Shown: positions 1 to 8,181 of the stretch, piece by piece
Position numbering within the stretch: the first letter of the stretch is position 1
Layout of the letters: each line of letters begins with the position of its first letter
Assembly (NCBI GenBank): GCA_965214435.1
Contig: OZ243960.1
Span: 806,001 to 870,000 of the forward strand
Origin: Rubrobacter_A sp965214435
GTDB taxonomy: Bacteria > Actinomycetota > Rubrobacteria > Rubrobacterales > Rubrobacteraceae
Reading direction: 5' to 3'
Length of the DNA stretch: 64,000 nt
Notes under the pieces: model-generated
What the model was told of the DNA's origin: nothing
Seen by the model: only the letters and a program-made list of their open reading frames with translations
The model's database searches: none
Made by a program: the position numbers and the translations under genes

Positions 1-1041
1 AAATCGCCAGCGGGGCGTTCGTCAGGCCGCCCGGCAAGCCGTCCGAAGTCCGCCCGGCGGGGGCTTCCGCCCTGGTTGACGCTTCTCGGCTCTGTCTTGA
101 TGATCTGCCTGCTGTTCGGAGGGATCTTTTTCGTGGCGCAGGGATGCGTGGCGACCCAGGAGGCGACCCAGGTCCGCAAATACGTGTCGAGTTCCGAGAG
201 CCTCCTGAGCGACTCGGAGAACCTCGGTAACGAGCGATTGCGGGGCGTGCTGCAGAGCGCGAACGGGGACCCGGCGGAGGTCGATGCCGGAGCCGTCGAG
301 CAGGCCGCCGAGGAGGCGCAAGGTCTCTATCAACGGGCGCTTACAAACCAGGAGGTGCCCCGCGAGTTCCGGGACGCTCACCCGTACCTGGTAAGCGCCC
401 TGGGCATCCGGGCGGAGGCGACGGAAGAGTTGCGCCGGGCCGCGGCGGGTAAACCGGAGAACTTCGCGGAGGCCCTGTCCAGGGTGGTCGGTGGATACGA
501 GGTTAGCGATGGGACCGTCGCGGGGTACTACGTGCCGGCCTCCCTGGCGGCGCTCGAAGCGGCCGGCCAGCGCAGCGACCGGGCGACCCTCTACGACCCG
601 GAGCCTTTTATGGACTACGGCACTCTGGGTTTCGGCGGCATCGTCTCGGATGACCCGGCGCAAGCGGTCCAACCGAACGCCACGCACGGTGTAGAGGTCG
701 CGGGCGTAGAGGTCGCGGGATCGACCTTTTCACCAGGGGGCAACGTGACCCTGTCCGGCTCCGACACGCCTTCTTTCGTGGTCACCGTAAAGAACGCCGG
801 GGAGGTGGCGGAGGTCGGCGTTCCCGTCGAGGTAACGCTGAACATGAGCGCCGAGCGCCAGACCCAGGAAGCGACTATCGAGCGGTTAGAGCCGGGCGAG
901 TCCAAAACCGTCGAGATAGCGGGCTTTCGTCCCGGAGAGTTTAACGAGGCCGCCGAGGTCTCCGTCGAGGCTGGTCCGGTTGACTACGAAGACTTTCTCG
1001 ACAATAACGAGGTCTCCGGCACGGTAACGTTCGGCGTCTAA
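1..1041 (+). CDS. Membrane-anchored protein with CARDB/Ig-like C-terminal domain (5' partial)
   Basis: The reading frame is already open at base 1, so the true start is upstream of the window; a TTG at 76 is only an internal candidate. What is visible is a basic, Ser/Arg-rich cytoplasmic tail, one strong hydrophobic segment (SVLMICLLFGGIFFV), then a long exported region. The middle (about residues 30-190 from the TTG) is acidic and alpha-helical. The last 110 residues look like a CARDB or alpha-galactosidase-NEW3-type beta-sandwich (motifs FVVTVKNAGEVAEVGVPV and LEPGESKTVEI), a fold usually used for extracellular adhesion or scaffolding. The next gene follows 17 bases downstream. Its function is unknown. 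The single-pass outside topology is inferred from the hydrophobic segment. Confidence 0.75.
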   Translation, partial: KSPAGRSSGRPASRPKSARRGLPPWLTLLGSVLMICLLFGGIFFVAQGCVATQEATQVRKYVSSSESLLSDSENLGNERLRGVLQSANGDPAEVDAGAVEQAAEEAQGLYQRALTNQEVPREFRDAHPYLVSALGIRAEATEELRRAAAGKPENFAEALSRVVGGYEVSDGTVAGYYVPASLAALEAAGQRSDRATLYDPEPFMDYGTLGFGGIVSDDPAQAVQPNATHGVEVAGVEVAGSTFSPGGNVTLSGSDTPSFVVTVKNAGEVAEVGVPVEVTLNMSAERQTQEATIERLEPGESKTVEIAGFRPGEFNEAAEVSVEAGPVDYEDFLDNNEVSGTVTFGV

Positions 1042-1058
1042 GCGGGGAGGTTGTAGCG

Positions 1059-1340
1059 GTGGTAACAGCGGTTGTGCTGGTGAGGACGGAAAGAGAGCGG
1101 GTGCAGGAAGCGGCCCAGGCCATGCTCGGCATCGAGGGCGTGACCGAAGTTTACTCGGTCACGGGGCCCTATGATCTGGTCGTAATGGTTCGCATTCCGG
1201 ACTTCGAGCGCCTCGCGGAGATAGTACCGGAGAGATTGGCCCAGACCCCGGGCGTGGACCGCACCGAGACGATGGTCGCCTTCCGCTGCTACTCAAACTA
1301 CGACCTCGACCGGGTGTGGTCTCTGGGTTTTGAGGGGTAG
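1059..1340 (+). CDS. Stand-alone Lrp/AsnC ligand-binding (RAM) domain protein
   Basis: A 93-residue protein that corresponds to the C-terminal effector-binding (RAM) domain of Lrp/AsnC regulators, without the DNA-binding helix-turn-helix. The pattern VTGPYDLVVMVR is the typical core, followed by the helix and strand that close the beta-alpha-beta-beta-alpha-beta fold. Such stand-alone RAM proteins form rings that bind amino acids, and can act as metabolic sensors or co-regulators. The GTG start at 1059 is preceded by GGGGAGG at 1041-1047. It lies 17 bases after the preceding membrane protein, so co-transcription is likely. No partner HTH gene is adjacent, so its target cannot be inferred. Confidence 0.85.
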   Translation: MVTAVVLVRTERERVQEAAQAMLGIEGVTEVYSVTGPYDLVVMVRIPDFERLAEIVPERLAQTPGVDRTETMVAFRCYSNYDLDRVWSLGFEG

Positions 1341-1345
1341 GCGGG

Positions 1346-1726
1346 TTACCGGCGCGTACCCTGGACCAGGGCGACCAGGAACAGCAGCACGAAAAGGGCT
1401 TCGACCACCAGTGAGAAGATCCCGGTTGGTTCAAACCAGTTGCCTATATCCTCAGTAAATTGGGGCAGTCCGACGGTACGACTCACTATGTACGCTGCGA
1501 AGGCCCCGGCGGCGACGACAAGGCCCAACACCCAACCGAGCCAGATGTCCTGGAGGATCCAGGCTCCAGCGAGCAGAGCTCCCAGGAAATTCACCGCGAA
1601 CGCGACGCCGACCCAGGGTACCTCCGCGATCTGCCCCGGGACGATGACCAGGTGGACGAGCCCGACGAGTAGTATCAAGATGGTGGCGAAAAACCGTAGC
1701 GCCGCTGAAGTACCGAGATTCGACAT
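1346..1726 (-). CDS. Small four-helix membrane protein
   Basis: A 126-residue polytopic protein with four predicted transmembrane segments and almost no soluble loops. Its first helix begins FFATILILLVGLVHLVIVPG. The ATG start has an AAGGAG site about five bases upstream. It resembles small, uncharacterised integral membrane proteins common in Actinobacteria. No catalytic motif is visible. It converges with the RAM-domain gene (stops six bases apart) and stands alone on its strand. Function unknown. Confidence 0.7.
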   Translation of the reverse strand: MSNLGTSAALRFFATILILLVGLVHLVIVPGQIAEVPWVGVAFAVNFLGALLAGAWILQDIWLGWVLGLVVAAGAFAAYIVSRTVGLPQFTEDIGNWFEPTGIFSLVVEALFVLLFLVALVQGTRR

Positions 1727-1799
1727 TCAAGCTCCTTACACCGGTAGATATTCCCTCGCGACAGGTTACCCGGAGTCCGGCGGTGAAAAACCTTCTTTT

Positions 1800-2936
1800 T
1801 CAGGCGGACTCTTCGCCGGAGGCCCCGGTCAGCGCCGGGCGAGTGCCTTCTATGAGAAAGGCGACGACTTCCAGAAAGTCTCCGTTTTTCTCGTAGATCT
1901 CGCGCTGGCGCTGGCTGCCGGTGCCGCCCTCGACTATGTCCAGAATGCCGAGTAGCTCGTTCTCGCAGCCGAGGTCCTGGGAGTAGGGCCGGAGGTTCTC
2001 CACGAGAGAGCGGGCCAGGTCCCGGGCGGGGATGTTCTCTTTGGAACTAGCCTCGTAGAAGATCGCGTCCATGCCGTGACGGGCGGAGCGCCACTTGTTC
2101 TCCATGGCGATTTCGCGGTTGTAGGGTTGTAGGGGGCCTTCTTCGGTGACCGTCCGGGCTACGAGGCACTGGGTAAGGGCGGTAAGGGAGACCGCCGCCG
2201 CGAGGCTCGTCTGAGAGTCGAGTATCCGGAGCTCTATAGTCCCGATACTGGCGTGCGGCCGGACGTCCCACCAGCAGAAAGTGTAGTCGTCCATCGCCTC
2301 GGCCTCGACCATGAGGTCTACGTAATCCTCAAATTGATCGTAGCTCTCAAAGGCCGGCGGCAGCCCCGCGCGGGGGAACGTCTCGAAGACCTTGACCCGC
2401 GTTGACTCAAAGCCGGTGTCCATGCCCTGCCAGAACGGGGAGTTCGCCGAGAGCGCCAGGAGCAGCGGCGCGTTACCGGAGAGGCGGTTGTGAGCCTGGA
2501 TGACCGACTCTTCGTCAGGAACGCTGACGTGAACGTGCTGGCCGAATATGACCTCCCGCTCCGCTACCCAGCGGAGCGTCTCTATGATGTAGTGGTAACG
2601 GTCCTGGTCGGTGACTTTCTGATCCCGGTACCTGGAAAAGGGATGGGTGCCGGCCGAGGCGAGCGACGCCCCGCAGGCCGCCGCCCACGAGCCGACCCGG
2701 CTCCGCAGTTCCCGCAAGTGTCCCTCAGCCTCGGATATGGAGGCGCACGGCGGGGTCTTTGTCTCAAGGACGGACTGGAAAAGCTCGTAAGACACATAGT
2801 CTACAAGCTCTTCCGGTAGCCGGGACATTACCGCCTCTATCTTCGGTACCAACTCCCCGGTCGTTGCGTCGACTATCGGGAGTTCCTCTTCTATGCCGAG
2901 CGTGTAGCCCGGGCTGCCGTTAAACTCTATCGGCAC
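1800..2936 (-). CDS. Carboxylate-amine ligase, YbdK/GCS2 glutamate-cysteine ligase family
   Basis: An ATP-dependent ligase of the glutamate-cysteine ligase type 2 family, which joins a carboxylate to an amine, classically glutamate to cysteine. The N-terminus carries the family signature TLGIEEELPIVD. Other family motifs are the metal/substrate-binding FGQHVHVSVP, the ANSPFW segment and the late RPHASIGTIELRILDSQ. The length of about 378 residues matches YbdK. An upstream in-frame ATG at 2996 exists, but GTG at 2936 has an AGGAGGGG site at the right spacing and lies just after the upstream gene, so I chose it. It follows the thioredoxin-fold gene by 13 bases, suggesting a shared transcript with a thiol/redox theme. 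The true substrate is not determinable from sequence. Confidence 0.87.
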   Translation of the reverse strand: MPIEFNGSPGYTLGIEEELPIVDATTGELVPKIEAVMSRLPEELVDYVSYELFQSVLETKTPPCASISEAEGHLRELRSRVGSWAAACGASLASAGTHPFSRYRDQKVTDQDRYHYIIETLRWVAEREVIFGQHVHVSVPDEESVIQAHNRLSGNAPLLLALSANSPFWQGMDTGFESTRVKVFETFPRAGLPPAFESYDQFEDYVDLMVEAEAMDDYTFCWWDVRPHASIGTIELRILDSQTSLAAAVSLTALTQCLVARTVTEEGPLQPYNREIAMENKWRSARHGMDAIFYEASSKENIPARDLARSLVENLRPYSQDLGCENELLGILDIVEGGTGSQRQREIYEKNGDFLEVVAFLIEGTRPALTGASGEESA

Positions 2937-2949
2937 AGCCCCACCCCTC

Positions 2950-3579
2950 CTATCCTGTAGAGCCGAGCGCCAGCTCGACCCAGTCTTCGAGTACACCTCT
3001 GGGCGTCTCGCCAGAGTTCGCCGCGACTACCCTCCCGCTCCCATCGAGCACGTAGACCGTAGGATACCCCGTAACCTGGTACTGCTGCCCGAGAGATGGC
3101 TCGTAGACCGCCGATCCCTCGATGCTGTAATTCTGAACGAACTCCTGTACCTTCTGAGGGTTGTCCTGGCCGTCCATGCCGACCATGACCACCCGCAAAT
3201 CGTCGTTCTGGTCCGCTAGATCGCTTATGATCGGGGCTTCATTCTGGCAGTGCGGGCACCAGGTCGCGAAAAAGACGAGCAGCGTCGCCTGACCGTTTCC
3301 ACCTACGGAGACGTTCCCGCCACCATCTACGGTCTGAGCGGTGAACGCCGGGGCGGAGGCGCCAGTCTCGATAAGTCCTTCATCATTGGGCGTGTAAGAG
3401 TCCGAGCTACCGCCGCCGCTGCCGGTACCGGCGATCAGGACCGCCACCCCCGCTATGGCGAGGAGTGCCGCGCCGGTGATCACCGCGAGTATGAGCCCGG
3501 TGCGGCCTCCGGAGCCTCCGGGGCTGCCCGGTGTTCCGCCCTTTCTCTGGCGGTCAGCGGTGGTTGTGTTGCGAGCCAT
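2950..3579 (-). CDS. Membrane-anchored TlpA-like thiol-disulfide oxidoreductase
   Basis: A 209-residue extracytoplasmic thioredoxin-fold protein. It has a basic Gly/Ser-rich cytoplasmic tail, one transmembrane helix (about residues 28-50), a flexible linker, and an AhpC/TSA-like thioredoxin domain with active-site WCPHC (Cys108, Cys111) and the cis-proline segment TGYPT. It probably reduces or isomerises disulfides in exported proteins, or serves cytochrome c biogenesis. The start is ATG 3579 with GAGGTG upstream; a longer in-frame start at 3639 has no ribosome site. It is divergent from a MauE/DoxX membrane gene, a common partner of periplasmic thioredoxins, so the two may form an electron-delivery pair. 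Confidence 0.88.
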   Translation of the reverse strand: MARNTTTADRQRKGGTPGSPGGSGGRTGLILAVITGAALLAIAGVAVLIAGTGSGGGSSDSYTPNDEGLIETGASAPAFTAQTVDGGGNVSVGGNGQATLLVFFATWCPHCQNEAPIISDLADQNDDLRVVMVGMDGQDNPQKVQEFVQNYSIEGSAVYEPSLGQQYQVTGYPTVYVLDGSGRVVAANSGETPRGVLEDWVELALGSTG

Positions 3580-3673
3580 GTGACACCTCGTTATGGTCGA
3601 TACTGGTAGTGTGCGGTAACATGGTATACGCTCGTCCAAGAGAAGGCTAGAATAGGGATCACCAGACTACAGC

Positions 3674-4174
3674 GTGCGCGCATTTTTCGCAAATCCTTAC
3701 GTTTCCCTCGTTTCGAGGATAATTCTCGGCGGGGTGTTCCTGTACGCGGGCGCGGCCAAGGTACTTGACCGGGGCGGTCTTGCGGCCTCCATTCGCTCCT
3801 ACGAGCTTCCCCTGCCGGAGTGGTTTGTCACGGCCGCGGCGGTTGGGCTGCCGTACCTTGAAATATTGCTCGGGCTGTACCTGATCTCGGGGTTATTTAC
3901 CCGCTTCTCCGCAGCGGCTACCGGCGGGCTTATGGCCGTATTTATCTTCGCCCTGCTACAAGGCGTGCTCCGGGGGATAGAGATCGACTGCGGGTGTTTC
4001 GGCTCTGGATCTTCCGCGGAGACCGGGAACCTCCTGTTTGCCCTGGTGCGGGACGTCGGGCTGCTGGCTCTAGCCTTGCAACTCGTCTTTGCCGGAAACA
4101 CCCCCGGACGATTTAGCGTCGACGCGCTGATAAACCGGGGTTCTCAAGAGGAGGGCGCTTCGGGACCGGTCTGA
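3674..4174 (+). CDS. MauE/DoxX-like four-helix membrane protein
   Basis: A 166-residue protein with four transmembrane helices. It has the DoxX/MauE N-terminal pattern ILGGVFLYAGAAKVLD and the conserved loop IDCGCFGSG, whose paired cysteines are typical of MauE-type proteins thought to pass reducing equivalents across the membrane. It lies back to back with the TlpA-like thioredoxin. The GTG start has no clear Shine-Dalgarno site. A TAGAAT element at 3648-3653 would put transcription start about 13 bases before the GTG, so the leader is very short. The role as redox partner of the divergent thioredoxin is inferred. Confidence 0.82.
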   Translation: MRAFFANPYVSLVSRIILGGVFLYAGAAKVLDRGGLAASIRSYELPLPEWFVTAAAVGLPYLEILLGLYLISGLFTRFSAAATGGLMAVFIFALLQGVLRGIEIDCGCFGSGSSAETGNLLFALVRDVGLLALALQLVFAGNTPGRFSVDALINRGSQEEGASGPV

Positions 4175-4185
4175 GCTTCTAGCGG

Positions 4186-6024
4186 TCAGTGGCGGTCGAG
4201 CTTGCGGGCTACCTCATTAAGACCGATGCGGTAGCAGATGGAGCGGCCGTGGGGGCAGGTCGCGGGCAGCCGGCTTGAAAGCCAGCTTTTTATCAGTTCC
4301 TCCATCTCGGGGTGAGAGAGCCGGTCGCCCATCTTTACCGCCGAGTGGCAAGCGATGGTCGCAAGGATGTGGTCTTCGCGCTTGCGGCCCGGCCCGGTGC
4401 CGGAGACCGCGGCCAGCGCGTCTTTAAAAGCCCCGGCCACGTCCTTTTCCGCGAGGGTCGAGATCACACCCACAACCCTGACCGAGCGCGGACCGAAAGG
4501 TTCGGCCTCGAAACCGTAGACGGCCAACTCTTCGAGGTTCTCAGCCGCGACCTCCGCTTCCCCGGGCGATAGTTGGACGACCTCCGGGACGAGGAGGTTC
4601 TGGGTGGTCGCCAGGCTCTCGCCCTCGGCATCGTTTAAGCGGTCGAGGATCGCGCGTTCGTGGGCCACGTGCTGGTCCACGACCCATAAAGACTCCGGCT
4701 CCTCAACCAGGATGTATCCCGCCGCGAGCTGGCCGATCACCCGCAACTCCTCCAGCGGAGCCTGCGGCAGCGATCCGCGCTCGGGCAGGGTAGCTCCATC
4801 TCCGGGTCCTGCCTGCACACCGGCCAGCGGCCCGGCGGCCTCCGAGAGTCGCTCCCGGACTTCCTGCAAGTCGCGAGGAGCGCCCGCGGAGCTTCCGGGA
4901 GCCGGGGTGTAACCGGGCCGGCGCTCGGCCACGGAGAATGTACCCGGAGACGAGACCGGCCCGCCGACCGGCCGGCCGGGAAAGCGGTCCTGGGTAAAGG
5001 ATGGCTCGGCAGTACGCGGGGCGGAGGAAGGCCGGGGCGGCCGCCACTCTATGGCTTCCCGGACGGCGGAGGCTATAGCGGCGCGGGCGGCGCGGTCCTC
5101 GGAAAAGCGCACGACCTGCTTTGTTGGGTGGACGTTAACGTCCACCCGGCGGGGGTCTACCGAAACCTGGAGCGCGACCGGCGGGTAGCGGCCGCCCGGA
5201 ACCGTGGCCCGGTAGGCGTCGTCGAGGCCGCGGTAGAGGCTGTCGCCCCGGACCCACCGGCCGTTTACCGAGACCGTCTGGCTGCCGCGGTTCCCCTCGG
5301 TAACGCTCGGGAGTGCTGCGTAACCCGAGATCTCAAACGCCCCGGCTTCGTAGTCCACCGGCCGCATCGCGCGGGCGCGGGCGACGCCGTGCACCTGGGC
5401 GATGCGCTCCACGAGTTCTTTAGCCGCCGGCAGGGAGAGGTAGTCGCGGCCGTTCTCGGTCAGGCGGAAAGCCACCTCCGGGTGGGTGACCGCCAGGTGG
5501 GTGACGATTTCGATGATCGCCGCCCGCTCGGTCCGGGTGCCTTTCAGAAACGCCCGGCGCGCCGGGACGTTGTAGAGTAGCCGGTCGGCCAGGACCGTCG
5601 TTCCCCTGGCATGGGAGGCGGACGTGACCTCCGCCGGAGCGCCGCCGTCGACGCTCACCTTTGTACCGGGACCTTCCCCGGAGGACGTCGTAAGCTCGAA
5701 CGCCGAGACGCTCGCGATAGACGGCAGGGCTTCGCCGCGGAAGCCTAGAGTGGTGACGGACTCGATGTCTCCGATGACCTGGATCTTGCTGGTCGCGTGG
5801 CGCAGGACCGAACGGCGGGCGTCTTCAGAGGACATCCCCGAACCGTCGTCCCGGACGAGGATGCGGGAGGTGCCACCCTCGCCGAGCTCGACCTCAATGC
5901 GGGTAGCGCCCGCGTCCAGGGAGTTCTCGATCAGCTCTTTTACCACGGAGGCCGGGCGGTCCACCACCTCGCCGGCGGCGACCTGCTGGGCTACCCGGGG
6001 ATCGAGGACTTGTATGCTGCTCAC
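4186..6024 (-). CDS. mutL: DNA mismatch repair protein MutL
   Basis: MutL couples mismatch recognition by MutS to strand incision. The N-terminal GHKL ATPase is intact: ENSLDAGAT, VRDDGSGM, TLGFRGEALPSI and the GTTVLA region lie in the first 150 residues. The central linker (about 330-430) is long and Pro/Gly-rich. The C-terminal dimerisation domain keeps the metal-dependent endonuclease signature in the form DQHVAHERAILD, plus the late IACHSAVK and CPHGRS motifs, so this is probably a nicking MutL as in MutH-less bacteria. The first motif has Val where DQHA is usual and Asp where Glu is usual. At 612 residues it is a normal length. No mutS lies in the window. It is divergent from accB. Most Actinobacteria lack MutSL, so its presence supports a deep-branching lineage. 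Confidence 0.96.
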   Translation of the reverse strand: MSSIQVLDPRVAQQVAAGEVVDRPASVVKELIENSLDAGATRIEVELGEGGTSRILVRDDGSGMSSEDARRSVLRHATSKIQVIGDIESVTTLGFRGEALPSIASVSAFELTTSSGEGPGTKVSVDGGAPAEVTSASHARGTTVLADRLLYNVPARRAFLKGTRTERAAIIEIVTHLAVTHPEVAFRLTENGRDYLSLPAAKELVERIAQVHGVARARAMRPVDYEAGAFEISGYAALPSVTEGNRGSQTVSVNGRWVRGDSLYRGLDDAYRATVPGGRYPPVALQVSVDPRRVDVNVHPTKQVVRFSEDRAARAAIASAVREAIEWRPPRPSSAPRTAEPSFTQDRFPGRPVGGPVSSPGTFSVAERRPGYTPAPGSSAGAPRDLQEVRERLSEAAGPLAGVQAGPGDGATLPERGSLPQAPLEELRVIGQLAAGYILVEEPESLWVVDQHVAHERAILDRLNDAEGESLATTQNLLVPEVVQLSPGEAEVAAENLEELAVYGFEAEPFGPRSVRVVGVISTLAEKDVAGAFKDALAAVSGTGPGRKREDHILATIACHSAVKMGDRLSHPEMEELIKSWLSSRLPATCPHGRSICYRIGLNEVARKLDRH

Positions 6025-6049
6025 GGGACCTCTCTCATAGACCCTGAAA

Positions 6050-6107
6050 ATTGTACACGGCGAGGTTCATCTTACTACGAGTTTTTCGGCGGCCAGACGT
6101 GTACAAT
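6050..6107. promoter_or_regulatory. Mirrored -10 elements between mutL and accB
   Basis: A perfect 9-bp inverted repeat, ATTGTACAC at 6050-6058 and GTGTACAAT at 6099-6107, lies in the divergent mutL-accB intergenic region. Each arm read outward contains TACAAT, a good -10 hexamer, so the pair can serve two divergent promoters. No consensus -35 is evident. The matching flanks (GTG before each hexamer) could also be a bound site for a shared regulator. Confidence 0.5.
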
Positions 6108-6144
6108 CCCGAGCTATGTACGAGGTGGTGGGGAGCAAAAGCTA

Positions 6145-6672
6145 GTGAACAACGGCAGCCAGACAAACAGAGACTCCGGCGGCGAGCCGGAGAAGCCGTT
6201 GCCCCTGGAGGACGTCAGCCGGCTCGTCGAGCTTGTCCGGGAGGGGGGCATCGGGGAGATCAGCGTCCGCCGCGGGGAGCTGGAAATTACGGTAAAGGCC
6301 CGAACGGCGGCTCCGGCGGCTCCGCAGACCACGGCTCAGGTAGCTGAGATGCTGCCAAATACCGCAGAGTCCGAAGGCTCCGGAAACCCGAAGCTGCCGG
6401 AGCCGGATTCGCGGGCGAAGCGCGAAGGGTTGCACGAGGTAAAGTCCCCCGTGGTCGGCACGTTCTACCGGGCACCGGCGCCGGGAGAGGACACCTACGT
6501 CGAGGTCGGTGACAAGGTACGGGCGGGACAGACGTTGTGCATCGTCGAGGCGATGAAGCTGATGAACGAGATCCCGTCCGACGTCTCGGGCGAGGTGGTC
6601 GAAGTCCTGGCGGAGAACTCCGACGGGGTGCAGTACGACGAACCTCTATTCTACCTGCGCCCTGAAGCGTAA
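6145..6672 (+). CDS. accB: Biotin carboxyl carrier protein of acetyl-CoA carboxylase
   Basis: AccB carries the biotin that shuttles carboxyl groups in acetyl-CoA carboxylase, the first step of fatty acid synthesis. This 175-residue protein has the AccB N-terminal helix region, a Pro/Ala-rich linker (about 53-90) and the C-terminal biotinyl domain (from about 98). The biotin-accepting site is VEAMKLMNE (Lys138), and the AccB thumb segment is TFYRAPAPGEDTYV. The GTG start at 6145 is preceded by a GGGGA site; longer in-frame starts would run into mutL on the other strand. accC follows after 18 bases, so the two form an operon. The carboxyltransferase genes accA and accD are not in the window. 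Confidence 0.95.
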   Translation: MNNGSQTNRDSGGEPEKPLPLEDVSRLVELVREGGIGEISVRRGELEITVKARTAAPAAPQTTAQVAEMLPNTAESEGSGNPKLPEPDSRAKREGLHEVKSPVVGTFYRAPAPGEDTYVEVGDKVRAGQTLCIVEAMKLMNEIPSDVSGEVVEVLAENSDGVQYDEPLFYLRPEA

Positions 6673-6690
6673 AGCCCGGAGGGATCCGGA

Positions 6691-8085
6691 GTGATCGGCA
6701 AGGTACTGGTGGCGAACCGCGGGGAGATCGCGCTGCGCGTGATCCGGGCTTGCCGCGAACTCGGTATCCGGAGCGTGGCCGTCTACTCGACCGCCGACGC
6801 CGACTCGCTGCACCGCCTCCTGGCCGACGAGGCCATCTGCATCGGCCCGCCGCCCGCCCGCGGCAGCTACCTGAACATACCGGCGATCATCTCCGCCGCC
6901 GAACTTACAGGTGCCGACGCCATCCACCCCGGCTACGGCTTTCTGTCGGAGAACGCCCGCTTTGCGGAGATCTGCGAGAGCTGCAAGATAAAGTTTATCG
7001 GCCCTTCCTCGTCGACTATAGCCCGCATGGGGGACAAGGCCGCCGCCCGCTCCGTGGCCCAGGAGGCCGGAGTGCCCATAACGCCCGGCAGCGACGGGCT
7101 GTGCGAAAGTGCTGCGGAGGTAAAGCGGGTCGGGGCGGAGGTCGGATACCCGATCGTCATAAAGGCTTCGGCCGGCGGCGGGGGCAAGGGGATGCGCGTG
7201 GTCTACGGAGAGGGCGAGGTGGCTTCCGCCTACTCCGCGGCTAGCCGGGAGGCCGGCGCGAGCTTCGACGACGGCTCGGTCTACGTCGAGCGGTACCTGG
7301 AAAAGCTGCGGCACGTGGAGGTGCAGGTACTGTCCGATCAGCGCGGAGGCGCTGCGGCGTTTCCGGAGAGGGACTGCTCCATCCAGCGCCGGTATCAGAA
7401 GTTGATCGAGGAGTCCCCGGCCCCCGGACTACCCACCCAAGCTCGTGAGAACATGATGTCCGCAGCCTCCAACCTCGTAACTTTCCTGGGATACGAGGGA
7501 GCGGGGACAGTCGAATTCGTGTACTCGGAGGGTGAGTTCTACTTTATCGAGATGAACACCCGGTTGCAGGTCGAGCACCCGGTGACCGAGATGGTGACCG
7601 GGGTGGACCTCGTCGCCGAGCAGCTCCGGATAGCCTCCGGCGAACCTCTGGGCGACATTGCCGGAGGTTACAAGGCCGGACACGGAGGCCGCGAGGCCGG
7701 GCACTCGATGGAGTTCAGGATCAACGCCGAAGACCCGAAACGCAACTTTCTGCCCCAAACGGGGCCGGTCGAGTTCTACAACCCGCCTGGCGGCCCCGGG
7801 GTCCGGGTAGACTCCCACCTCTACGCCGGTTACAAGGTCTCCCCGCACTACGACTCGCTGCTCGCCAAGCTCATAGTCTTCGCTGAAAACCGGGAGGCGG
7901 CGCTAGCCCGGGGAGCCCGGGCTCTGGACGAGTTCGCTATTTCCGGTCTGGAGACGACGCTGCCGCTGCACCTGGCTATCCTCGAAGACGAAGAGTTCCG
8001 GCGGGGCGGGGTTCCGACCAGCTTTCTCGCGGACCGCAAACTACAGAGCGAAAAAGGGCTTCTGCAACTCGTACCGGCCGTCTAA
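6691..8085 (+). CDS. accC: Biotin carboxylase subunit of acetyl-CoA carboxylase
   Basis: AccC carboxylates biotin on AccB using ATP and bicarbonate. The 464-residue protein has the N-terminal biotin carboxylase domain (KVLVANRGEIALRVIRA), the ATP-grasp glycine loop KASAGGGGKGMR, the catalytic FIEMNTRLQVEHPVTE segment, and the C-terminal biotin carboxylase domain starting near MEFRINAEDP. The length and motif order are normal, and no carboxyltransferase or carrier domain is fused. A GTG start with a GGAGG site places it directly behind accB. This should be the housekeeping lipid-synthesis enzyme, although a role in acyl-CoA carboxylation with other beta subunits, as in many Actinobacteria, is equally possible. 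Confidence 0.96.
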   Translation: MIGKVLVANRGEIALRVIRACRELGIRSVAVYSTADADSLHRLLADEAICIGPPPARGSYLNIPAIISAAELTGADAIHPGYGFLSENARFAEICESCKIKFIGPSSSTIARMGDKAAARSVAQEAGVPITPGSDGLCESAAEVKRVGAEVGYPIVIKASAGGGGKGMRVVYGEGEVASAYSAASREAGASFDDGSVYVERYLEKLRHVEVQVLSDQRGGAAAFPERDCSIQRRYQKLIEESPAPGLPTQARENMMSAASNLVTFLGYEGAGTVEFVYSEGEFYFIEMNTRLQVEHPVTEMVTGVDLVAEQLRIASGEPLGDIAGGYKAGHGGREAGHSMEFRINAEDPKRNFLPQTGPVEFYNPPGGPGVRVDSHLYAGYKVSPHYDSLLAKLIVFAENREAALARGARALDEFAISGLETTLPLHLAILEDEEFRRGGVPTSFLADRKLQSEKGLLQLVPAV

Positions 8086-8181
8086 GACGGCTCCGGCGGA
8101 GGTTCAGCCCGGCTACCAGCCTAGCATACGTGTTATCTTTAGCGGGATCTTAGCTTACAAGTTCAGTCAGCAGGGAGAGGT

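Noticed and set aside
6646..7314. Open frame of 222 codons opposite accC
   Set aside because: It mirrors the third-position GC of accC and shows no motif or ribosome site.
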